Positions 37,615 to 49,300 of a stretch of DNA of 64,000 bases are shown here, in pieces. Both the position numbers and the translations under genes were made by a program. The stretch is from Tetranychus cinnabarinus. Its lineage: Eukaryota > Arthropoda > Arachnida > Trombidiformes > Tetranychidae. Under the pieces are notes generated by a model. The model was given only the letters and a program-made list of their open reading frames with translations, was not told where the DNA came from and did no database searches. Each line of letters begins with the position of its first letter. Position 1 is the first letter of the stretch. The DNA lies in the NCBI GenBank assembly GCA_022266195.1, contig WHVY01000008.1, forward strand, positions 124,001 through 188,000, written 5' to 3'.

Positions 37615-38034
37615 CGCCAATAGCAAGGCAAATTCGTGCTGTGCAAGGGACTTTCGATAGGCCATTAAGAAGGTTGGACCAGCCCTAAGATCTCCCTTAC
37701 TATCTTTAACTAACTTGGCTGAACCAGAAAACAAAGCTTTACCTCCAGAAAGACACTCTTAACCTGGATTTTGGTTGAGAAAGAAAGGCAAGTATTGGTC
37801 AAACTCTTTGCCCATTGGACGTATTCCCATGTCATCGAGGCAGGTTTCACATTCGAGTTCATTGGTTAGGCACTGAGAATATTTTGAGCACTGAATCTTT
37901 ATCACAAGTAGATTCATCACAAAGACGATTTTGAGCCACAGTTGTATCCATCTGTGATCATAAACTGGAGGTCCAACTTGGCAGTGACTCTTGTAAAATG
38001 CGAAATAGTCCATCATGTAAGAATCATCTGGCCA
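37615..38034 (-). pseudogene. NPC1 middle fragment, broken
   Basis: The minus strand reads WPDDSYMMDYFAFYKSHCQV and GPPVYD, then KYSQCLTNELECETCL, KEFDQYLPFFLNQNPG, an in-frame stop, and ECLSGGKALFSGSAKL with PTFLMAYRKSL further on. These match the second large luminal loop of NPC1 (human: DSYMLDYF-like, GxPVYF, QFHKYLPxFL, CxxGGxAAYS, FMAYH). Some 70 residues after GPPVY are missing, and at least one stop interrupts the frame. It ends near an intron-like GTAGTTTTGG, after which inverted tankyrase sequence begins at 37552. Confidence 0.85.
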
Positions 38035-38593
38035 TGATGTCAATGCATCGATAAAGAAACAACTCATTGATAAACTACTCTATTACGTTACTGCATATTT
38101 CATATCTAGATGAAGGTATCTTATATTTTGGAGGTAAAATTAGCTAAGAATGGACGATTGTTCGAAGTACAAAAAAAATTATCACATTCGATTGTTGGTC
38201 CAAGTCAAAGTTCTGGTTGGCAAAAAGATCGTGTTTAAGGAATTAAAATTATAATTATGTCTTCACTTCGACTTGGGTAACTAGAGTTCAATGAATGGAT
38301 AAAAAATTTCATGAAATTGAGTTAAATCATCAAAATGAAGGGTCTCTAAGAAATACTTGGAATGAATTCAAATTAAAAATGACAGCTTTTTTACAAGAAT
38401 ATTAAAAATATTAACTTGGAAAATGAAAGAATGCACTTTTTTTGTTCACTTTAAATACAAATTAATTTAAGAAATATCAAGGAAACGAACGTAAAAAATA
38501 AGGACAAACGCTGTGCGCTTTCAGAAGGAGTAATTTTAGTCTATGGTAACAAAATAGTGCATAAATCGATGCTGATTTTGCTTTATTTCAAAC
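38035..38593. other. No gene seen
   Basis: AT-rich sequence between the NPC1 fragment and the next dispersed repeat. No supported frame. Confidence 0.4.
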
Positions 38594-38717
38594 AGTTAAT
38601 TAATAACTTTTGAATTGACCGCATTTTTTGATTACCGCTCTTTTTCAACTGGTGAGTTACATGTTGTATAACAGTCATTGCCTTCTGTTCTTATTCAATA
38701 TTATTGTATTTTACTTA
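38594..38717. repeat. 120-bp dispersed repeat, copy 2
   Basis: Second member of the pair with 30941-31060, same orientation. It lies directly before the Bre1-Tweety-derived duplication that begins at 38765, so two unrelated donor regions meet here. Confidence 0.85.
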
Positions 38718-38764
38718 TGATAATTTATTTATCAAAAGTCCCAAACACATCCTTACTTAACCAC

Positions 38765-40289
38765 AAAAATCAAGTTATTAAATTAATTGTGAACTTATTA
38801 CCCATTTGTTTTCATGTGAAAATCAAAAAAAACATTATCCAACAACCTAGAAGGAAGATTTCATCCAAAAAATCAAAAGTCAAGTTCCAACGTTTCTTAG
38901 TTTCGTTAAAATTGTTCCTACCGATACAATTGAAGGATTAAAGTTATCAAAATTAAAGGAAAAAACATCTCGTAATGAGTGAATTCATCTTTAATCCCAT
39001 GTTAACTTGAATTAAGATTAATGTTGACTTTTTTCACTACCAAATATTATAAAAGTTATGTCAAGTTGAAGCCAATCGAAGCCACAAGGAAAGATACATT
39101 TACTCACAATTTATTCGACATTTTTAATTTCTCAAAATTCTGAAGGCCAAAATTACACTTCTTTTGTCTTATTTAATCACAATCATTGTCTTAAATATTC
39201 CATGTGTCATTTTTTCTCAACGGAAATTCATCATCAAACAACAATATTATTTGGAATCTGTTGATTATCCAAAATCTGTGACAAAACTTTGATGCTTGTG
39301 TTATAATCAGCTAATTACAAGCAATTTATTGTGAAAATACGATTATTAACCTATTAATCAATTGATTAGACTTGGAGTTGTTGCTATTTCCAACTCTGAT
39401 TATCTTTTTAATCATCTTTTAGTAACAGTTTTGATAAAAAAAACTGTAATTTGTTGTTTAATTTGAAACTACAGTAAAAGATGGCAGCGCTGAAAAGCCA
39501 CTCCCAGAGGCTCTCCCCTCAGTGAGTTGGATGTGGGATGATGAGTGAAGTACAAAGGTTTCAATGTTCAGTAAACTAACTGAAGTAATGAATAGATTGA
39601 CAATTTTCATCAACTTGTTTACTATTCTGTTTTATCCATCAATTTGTGTTTTGATTTTCTTAAATTCATCGAATATCACCACTTCAGAGATGAATTTAAT
39701 CTGACGGGTTAATTTGTTACCTTTCTTTGTGTTTTTACTTTTACAAGACGCTGTGACCATTTTTTTTCTGTCAAATGTAGAGTAAGTTTCTTTTATATCC
39801 TCTCTTTCTCTTTCTTTCTCTGGCTTATCTTTCCTTTCTTTCTCATCTTGTTATATCATTTGAAGTATATAAATTATTATATTCTTTATTAAATCTTTCC
39901 CATTATTCTTGTTCTCTCTGCTATGGATTTCATCCATTGTTCAATTCTACAATTTCTCCTACACTTAGCTTAGCCGAAACATTCGATGCTGAAAAATACT
40001 CACATAATTAATCTGGAATCATCTTGGCTTCATCTGACAATGTTCCATGTCAATGGTTGTGTTTTACCAATTTAATGATCGCTACTGATACGACTTCATC
40101 TGACAGTGTTTCTATGTCAATACTTGTGTTTTACCAAATCAATGATTACTACTGATATGACTTCATCTGACAGTGTTTCTATGTCAATGCTTGTGCTTTA
40201 CCAATTTAATGATTGCTACTGAAATTTTGTGTTTATTTTAAATCCAATCAATGTTTATTATATTTATGAGTTTTCTTCTCACCCATTGA
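38765..40289. repeat. Segmental duplication, copy upstream of tankyrase
   Basis: Copy of 11488-13109 in the same orientation. It lacks the small coiled-coil coding sequence, carries a short insertion near 39845-39890 (ATATCATTTGAAGTATATAA), and has one segment of the donor tripled (40026-40225). The similarity ends at CCCATTGATA, about 24 bases before the tankyrase ATG. Therefore the tankyrase promoter and 5' UTR are likely built from the DNA that serves as the Tweety upstream region at the other locus, or the reverse. Confidence 0.88.
40026..40225. repeat. Three tandem copies of a 67-bp unit
   Basis: Units at 40026-40091, 40092-40158 and 40159-40225, each holding CTTCATCTGACA, TGTCAAT, TTGTG and TTTACCAA in order. 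The homologous place at about 12971-13045 has a single unit, so the expansion arose in this copy. Confidence 0.9.
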
Positions 40290-40312
40290 TACCAAATTAA
40301 TATAATTTAAAA

Positions 40313-43300
40313 ATGATAACAGTGGGACCAACGGTGTTGTCAATGCCTTCCTCCGCGGGTATAACTATTGATCCACACAAAGAACTGTTTCATGCTTGTC
40401 GCAATGGTGATTTAATAAAGGTTAAAAAATTGGTTAACAAATCAAATGTAAATATTCGAGATAATAATGGACGTAAGTCAACTGCACTTCACTATGCTGC
40501 CGGATTTGGTCGCAAAGATATTGTTAATTATCTTCTCAATACCGGTGCCAATGTTCATGCTAAAGATGATGGCGGTTTAGTTCCCTTACACAATGCTTGT
40601 TCCTTTGGTCATGCCGAGGTTGTCCAAATGTTACTTAAACATGGCGCTGACCCTAATGCTCGTGATAATTGGAACTTTACACCTCTCCATGAAGCAGCCA
40701 TCAAGGGTAAAGTTGATGTTTGTATAGTTTTACTTCAATCCCGTGCAGATCACAATATTATGAATGCTGATGGACGAACTCCTCTTGATTTAGCTGATAG
40801 AACAGCCCAATCTGTTTTAATGGGCCTTTATGGTAAAGAAGAGTTGCTTGAAGCAGCACGAAATGGAAATGAAGAAAAATTAATGGCATTATTAACACCC
40901 TTAAATGTGAATTGTCATGCTAGTGATGGTAGACGGTCAACACCGTTACACCTTGCCGCTGGTTACAATCGAATGAGAATAGTGAACATACTTTTACAGT
41001 ATGGTGCAGATGTCCATGCCAAGGATAAAGGTGGTTTAGTGCCACTTCACAATGCTTGTTCATATGGGCATTTTGAGGTTGCCGAGTTACTCATTAAACA
41101 TGGAGCCAATGTGAATGCCACTGATTTATGGCAGTTTACTCCATTACATGAAGCAGCCTCCAAAATGCGGGTTGAAGTTTGCTCTCTTCTACTTGCCCAT
41201 GGAGCTGATCCTTACCTTAACAACTGTCATGATAAAACGGCCATTGATATAGCACCGAATAAAGAACTTCAAATAAGAATCATAAATGAATACAAGGGGC
41301 ACTGTTTATTTGACGCCATTCGCTCAGGTGAAATAAGTCGAGTGAAAAAATATCTAACCAGTGAAACAATTAATTTTAAACATCCATTGACCGGTGATAC
41401 TGCACTTCATTTAGCCGCTATTTCACCTCATACTAAACGTAAACAAATAACAGAGGCTCTAATTGCCAAAGGAGTTTTATTAAACGAGAAAAACAAAGAT
41501 CATTTCTCACCTTTACATATAGCAGCGGATAAATCTCATTACGATGTTATGGAAATTTTATTAAAAGCTGGAGCCAAGGTCAATAGTCTGGATGGTTTGG
41601 GTCAAACTTGTCTCCATCGATGTGCTCGAGAGGGTAACCTTCAAGCTTGCCAGATTTTATTATCCTATGGTGCTGATACCTCGATAGTCTCACTACAGGG
41701 GTACACAGCAGATCAAGTCGCCAAGGAAAACATTCAAAAGTTGTTGGCCAACCATAAAGCCACATCCACGGACGATGCTGAATTTAAACTTTTGGAGGCA
41801 GCGAAAGCTGGAGACTGTGATACTGTTAAAACGATTCTCAACTCATTTCCTCATCTTGTTAATGTCCGTGATTCCGATGGACGACAGTCAACTCCTTTAC
41901 ACTTGGCCGCAGGTTATAATAGGGTAGACATTGTTGATCTGTTGCTTAAACGAGGTGCCGATGTTCATGCCAAGGATAAAGGCGGCCTGGTTCCACTTCA
42001 CAATGCCTGCTCCTATGGTCATTATGAGGTGGCCGAATTGTTGGTAAAGAAAAGTGCTAACATTGATGTTACCGATTTATGGAAATTTACTCCACTCCAT
42101 GAAGCTGCAGCCAAAGGCAAATATGATATAGTCAGATTATTGCTCCGTCATGGAGCTGATCCATCGAAAAAAAATCGTGATGGTCATATGCCATCGGACC
42201 TAGTCAAAGATGGTGATCAAAATATAATTGACCTGCTCTCCGGTGATTACTCTTTACTGGATGCAGCTAAAAAGGGTAACCTTTCCCGTGTCATGAAACT
42301 GGTTACTCCAGAAAATATTAACTGTCGTGATTCCCAGGGACGTAATTCAACACCGCTTCACCTTGCAGCGGGTTACAATAACATTGAAGTAGCAGAATAC
42401 CTTTTAGATAAAGGTGCTGATGTCAATGCACCCGACAAAGGTGGATTAATACCTTTACACAATGCAGCATCTTATGGGTATGTATCATTTCATGCTTTCT
42501 TAATTCCTACAAATCAATATCTTTTTATCTCTCACTTTATTAAAATATTGAACTACTTCAATTTGCAATCAAATAATCATTCTGAGTAATTACATCTATG
42601 GATTTGTCCTCAATAATCAAAAGGTTTTTGGTCAACAACATTTAACCCAGTTGTACCATATGGTAATCCAAATAATGTCAAATTATATCTTTTGAATAGT
42701 CTTGTGCAGTCAATAACATCATAACCTTATTTAAGAGGTATTATGAATCGTATTTAACGTTGAATGTATTTTTGGTTGAAATATGAAGCATTTTTGACCA
42801 GAAAACAAAGCTAGACCTCAACATCATCAACCCCATTTAACAGTTGCAAATCATCTTAAATCAAGAGAGCTTGAAATGAGTAGACTGAAAGAGATGAGTA
42901 AAATGAAGAGACTTATTTAGCTAAAGTCTAATGACATTTAGCCTTTAGTCTAGCTTTGAATCCTATTGATCCATTATTTGAGGTCATATTACAACTAACA
43001 TCTATTTTGTTTACCTGCATCAAGTATTATATGAAATTAGAAGAAATTTTTCTGTCACAGGAAACATATTAAAGAACTAATGAGTTTAAAAATTGAATCG
43101 GTCAAGCCACTGATTTTATGTAAATCTTTTGAATTTAGCTCTGAAATCTAGACTTATAGAAGGTCTACTTCAAATCAATATCTTTTCATCTTGCAATTTA
43201 TTTACATATTGTAATAACTTTCAATTTACAATCAAATTTGCATTCCTTCATCTTTTGTGTTCACCTCTTATGGGTAACAAAATACGACTAACAGCGACTG

Positions 43301-46300
43301 TTTTTATTGTGTTGGTGATTTACGTAACTTGAGCCACATTTCATGCAACATGATGATATTTTTTTCCTTCTCACTCTCTTGCCTTCCTTCCTCCCTTCCT
43401 CTTCGTCGCGTTTATTGTATATTTGGCTAAACCCTTTATGGAATTGTTTGTGAAAGTAATTTTCCAGTTTATTTTATGATTATATTACGACTTTATCGTA
43501 AGTAAAAGGATTATACAATTATAACTGAAGGTGTGTTTGTATGCTTTCATGTTTTCCAGCGTTTTTTTCAGCCAATTTATGTTGGTGTTGACCGTTTGAC
43601 GACTTGGTCGCTCGATTTTCGAGGTTAATAGTATCATAGATTAAAATGACAGTACAATTAACATAAAAAAACTTCGAGTCGCACCGTTGATTCCATTTCT
43701 TATTCAATAATTCAAAACAATCACTTGGGTTGGTCACAAGTTGATTGAATTTTTGTTACTTTCAATTCAAATAAACAGTTTCTCATGTTTGTCTATTTTA
43801 AAGCAATAAGAGACACAAAAAAACAGTCAATGAAGGTCAATTTGTCATTATTATTCTAATTATTATTGTTATTATTGTTCTGACTTTATGATGATGGCTA
43901 TTTCAACTATTAATACTTGCAATTACTGACAGTTAAATTGTTTGCAAATTTTTTTCCATTCCTATTAATTTGTTTAATTGCATGATTAAGTTGACTTTGA
44001 TTTTGTTTTTTCTACTCTCTACTGATTGATGATTATCTTGACATGCATCTCATTTTCATTGAATAGTCTGTTAGGTCAGAATGAACTTTCTGAAAACTTT
44101 TAGATGCTGGTTTGTCTCAACACTTTGGTCCAACTTTTGTTGTTGATTTGTAACAGAAGCAGTAACAGCAACAGCTTTTTACTATTATTAAGCATTTAGC
44201 TGAAAAAAAGCTGCTTCCTTTAATACAAGTAATAAGCAGTTGAAGGAAGCTCAAAGAGAAATGAAAGAATGAAATAAATGATGAATGAAAAGAGAGAGAG
44301 AAAAAGAAGGAGAATGAAGATGAAAGAGGAAGAAAAATGAGGATGAATTGATTAACACAATAGCAATGGGATTTAAAGGTTTTTACCCGGGTCTAGCTAT
44401 TTATTTTTGGGTGAATATTTAAGGACTTGGACATTGTAAAACAGGCTTGGTAAAAGTAACCAGAAGAGAGAGGAAGAAAAGGAAGAAAAGGAAAGAAAGG
44501 AAACTTAAAGGGATAAAATGATCATTTTTAGATGATATTTCAGGCTAAGTTGAATGTATAAAAAAAGAAAAGTTATAAAAGAAGTTTTCAGATTAAAAGT
44601 TGTTCTCTAGATTTGTATCCTTTTTCATTATTTTTCATGATAATCATGAAAACCAATTTTATCTGTAACTCAAGTCTGGAGTAACTTTTGTTTAAGAAAC
44701 GCGCAGAAAACGCCTGTAAAGTACTTTTTGTTTTCTTCACTCATTTCTTTTCAGTAAAAAGGACTGAATTTTTGCTCTCATTGTCACTTGTAATTGTTCA
44801 TTGTCAAGTATTATACTTGGAAATTTATGATTGTTACTGATCAATACAACAATTTAGTCAAAACCTTGTCAATCCTCTTGTTGAGGCTCATCTTTTTTTT
44901 CACACCAACTCTCATAGGCAACCTAATTAAAGTCAGTTGATTTTTTTTCAACCTGTCATCTTCAATTGGTTCAATTGTTTAGAGTTTATTCAGTCTGTGT
45001 CTCTCCTTATATTCATAATCATGATGATTATCGGAAAAGGGTGATAATGATTGGGAATGCTTGTCAATAATGCGTTTTAATTAAAAAATGAAATTTAACT
45101 TTTGAACTCATTTGATTTCCGGAGAAACAGCAATCATCTCTATTCATTATCACAATTAATAGCTATTTTTAATTGTTCAACTTTTATCGCTTCCCTTCAT
45201 ATTCATTATTACTCACCATTTGATTGCCAATTCAATCCTCTCTTCAATTGTTCAACTAACCAATTTAATAGTGTTAATTGATTTTAATTTAATCAGATTG
45301 AATTTAATTTCATCTGTGTGTTGAGGGTGAAACAAAATGTTTTCAATTTTGTTGCTCTTTCCATTATATTTTTTGCTTGATATGCTCAAGGCCTCTACAA
45401 GACTCGAAACAAAAGTAGTAAAATGATGAACAATTTGAAAACTTTTCATTGCTTCTAATAATATTATTTAGCCATTATATTATCTTAATAAGGTTGAACA
45501 GTTTAACATGAAATCAACAAGCAACAACAACAACAAAATACGAAGAGGAAACAGTTAACTGATGTTGTTACAGCAACAGAAGCAAAATCAACAGAAACCA
45601 GCAGATTGCTGATTATTATTAAAACTGCACAATAACTAATCAAGTGTTTGTTAAGTATTACTTTGATCACCATTACATGAAGAATCAAGGTCACAATGAA
45701 ATGATTATTATAACAATTAACGGCATCAAATGAATGATTATAAAATGCTCAAAGTGTGTTAAAGGTTAGTTGTCATCTTTACCCTTTTTTTACAGCTTCA
45801 ATAATCTCATTCAAAACTGTAACTATGATTGTATGAAAAAGGTTTTTTTTTCTTGTTTCAAGTTTCATGGTTAATGCATAATTTTAATCAACAGTTTAAT
45901 CAGATTATTTATTTACAGCCAATCTTTCAGTTGCTGATCAACATTTCAACTTGAATTGTTCATTAATCCATGTTTATTGAAGCTGAAAATGTTTCTTCGC
46001 CATTCAATTGTCATCCCTTTCATTGGCTAATTATAACTGTCCATGAACTTTGGTGACTTCTTAAATTGATAACAGTTAATTATTGAGAGATTAATTATCA
46101 TGTTGAGTGTAGACAATACGTTACATTTACATTCAGATTAATCTTTTCTTTTCTCCAGTTGCTCTTGATGAGCAAATTGCTATCAAAGTATTCATTTTAT
46201 TTTATCACTTATTATTACAAAACTAATCTTTGAATCATGATAAATGTTGATGATTATTCTGTAACTTTTAATGCGCTCATAGATTCTGAGATCATGAGAC

Positions 46301-49300
46301 TCGCAATTGTAAACATTTTAATCTACCGAGAAGATAAAAAAAAGTGTCTATCAACTGAATCAACCGTTTTAATGATTACCGGTCGGTGATAAAATTAACC
46401 GAGATGAAAAAGGTATAAGAGGATGATGGTAATGATGAAGAGGATGTGAGAGCAACTGTTTTAATCATCTGCCTCACCCTAAATACATTCAATATCAACA
46501 ATAAACTCAGCTGATTAATTTTTGCATGTTTATTTAGCTTGAACGGATAACAGCTGAAGAAAGAAAAATGTTAATCAAGATAACAGTTTATAGTTAATTT
46601 TAATTGTGAACCATTTGTTTACTCACTTTATCTCATTATCCTCTTCAAGATCATTTTACCCAATATTATCTTATTTTCATCCTTCGCCATCTTCATATTA
46701 CTTTTTTACTCAAAGTGTTAACTTTTCCTTTTTTTTGCTCATGTTCAGTTTAAAACTTTTACCATGATTTTCATGATTCTATTAATAATTGAATGAAAAA
46801 AATGAGATTATATCATTTGAAAGATTGATTAGATGCTATACCATTAAAGGTATACTTTTGCTTCTTTTACTTTACTTTTCCTTCTAATTTCAATTGCTGA
46901 GTGTTATGCTAATTGTCCGATTTTATTGTTATCCATTCATTTAACTTATTGATTAACCAAACTGAATCATTGTTAAAATGCCCTCAATTCAATGTCTTTG
47001 CTTCCTCTCTCATCAATTATACTTAATAACATTGTTTATTTCAATTTACATGTATTTTATCATGTATAATTGAACGCTCAACAATTAAGATTCAATCTAT
47101 TTATTCAGCTTCTATCTCATTCATTATTACAATTTTTTGCTTTCGTACAAACTTATCTCATTGTATTCACGGATCGTATCAATTGACTCAAATTATCATG
47201 CATTTAGAATCATGATTTTAACTGCGATTGCTTCACTTTTCACAGTTGAGTGTTTTTGTTGTTCATTATGTCCACTTATCAGTCGAGGATATGGTTTACT
47301 CAAGAAATGCTATATTGTAACAGTTAATTGTTTACCAAAGCATAAATTTATTTAATGATTATAGTCATTTATTCATTATTAATTTAATAGTATTGAAAAC
47401 TTGAGAATGGAAACAAAATGATAAAATTCATTGATGAAACTCTATCACTATCATATTACAAAATTTTATCAATTTCCTAGCTTTTAATTGTAATCAATGA
47501 TTACTAATGAAAAATTGAATTCAATAAAAACGATAGATAATCCAAGAACTTTGAAATTTGAAATTTATCATTAAAACTAGCAGATCATTTTCCATGTAAT
47601 CAATAATTTAAAAGTATAAAAGTTTCATTGAAAATTTAATTGTTAATTGTCATGTAAAATGTGTTTACCAATGAATGTCTATTGAAACACCAATTCCTGC
47701 TTCATGTTGCATATTTTACATCAATAATGCAAAAATAACCAGAATTTCAGAGTTCATTTGATCGATTTTTTGTTGCCATTCAAAGTCAACAATAATTTTA
47801 ACCAACTGTTCAACCTCTATGTTGATTTAGTAGTTGATTCAAATGATAATTTAACAACATTAATAACAATAATGATATTAAATGATGAATGCCTTAGGCC
47901 ATTGACAGGTCAATTGTGCGGTTATAGATTGGCCAGGGAAAAAAATGTAAACTAATAATAAGGTAAAAAATGTTATAAAGAGACTGAAAACAATTAAGCA
48001 TTGGGTAAGTGGGTTCATCACGTTTATTAGTCAAGCCCATGAAAAGTTGTTGGATTAGTTTGAGATGAAAAAAAATGAATGAATGAATGAAATGGTGAAC
48101 TGAAAAGTGTTATGAAAGTGAAGAGAGGAAAAAGAAGACTGAATCCCAGGAGAAGAGCCCCGAGAAGTTGAGAAAAGTTCTCGCGATGAAGATCTGAAGA
48201 GGGAAAGAAAAATTTGAATCACTTTCATCTTTTTTTTCAATGTATCGAAATTATATCCATGAAGATGATGATGGTAATTTCAACCTTAACTTTTCTCATT
48301 ATTTATTTGCCCTGTGAGTCCAAATGATGAAGAGAAAGATGAGACAAAATGTTCGCCATTCTTTGAAAATATTTGCAAATGTTTGCCTGTAGGCTGTGTT
48401 GTGTGTAACTTGCGTGTTTCCTATTATCATGAAACTCTCGTTGAAACCTTTACTCTTTCTTTTCTCTTCTCTTGAAACGCAAATTGCCAACTCAATTGAA
48501 TTTAATTCAAAGTTAATGATTTCAAAAGGCAACAGGGTTTCTAGATTTTGATGTCTCTCTCTCTGAGACTAAAACTTTCAGTTTCTTCATCTGATTCGTT
48601 GGAACCAGTATCTCTTATCCTGATTACTGATGATCTCAGGATAACAAACTCTCATCTTGTTTTTTACTTTTCATTCATTTTACTCATTCGTTTTTTTTGT
48701 TGTTTAAATATTAGTTAAACATTTGTATGTTTACCTGACCTCGAAAGTCAATTTCTCACTGATAATGATGATATGTTGGTGATAATGTTAATGATGATGA
48801 CATTCTGATAAAAGTTAAGAGTCCATCAAGGTTGTATTGAATGTAAATTTCAAATGTAAATAAAGTGAACAAATAGCGATATTTATATCATTATCATTCT
48901 GAAAATGATCAACTTTGTATATGAAGACAAAGGTTAGTTTGCTTTGTTTAAAAATATCATTTAATGGTAAACTTGTGTGTATTTAATGAAACAGATGATG
49001 ATTTTGAGATGAGATGCTTTAGATGCTGTGTTTTTAATGATTATCCCAGATTAATAGTTAACTTGCCTTTGCGTTCATCTCTGATGGATTGGCTACGTTC
49101 AAAAAGGGACACCCAATGATCAGGGAAGATTGATCATCATTTTGTATCTCAGTTTCTCATGGGAAACACAAGCGAAGGGGAGAGAGAGAAAGAGAGTCAA
49201 CTAAGATGTGAAAGAGGAGAAGATGTGAAAGAAAGGAAAGAAAGAGGAGGAGGATGATAAAGAGAGAGAGAGAGAGAAGATTCGACCTGGCAAGGAATTT

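Noticed and set aside
37720..37745. ACCAGAAAACAAAGCT shared by the NPC1 fragment and the 81-bp intron repeat
   Set aside because: A 16-base match of this kind is expected by chance in a window of this size and AT content; flanks do not agree.
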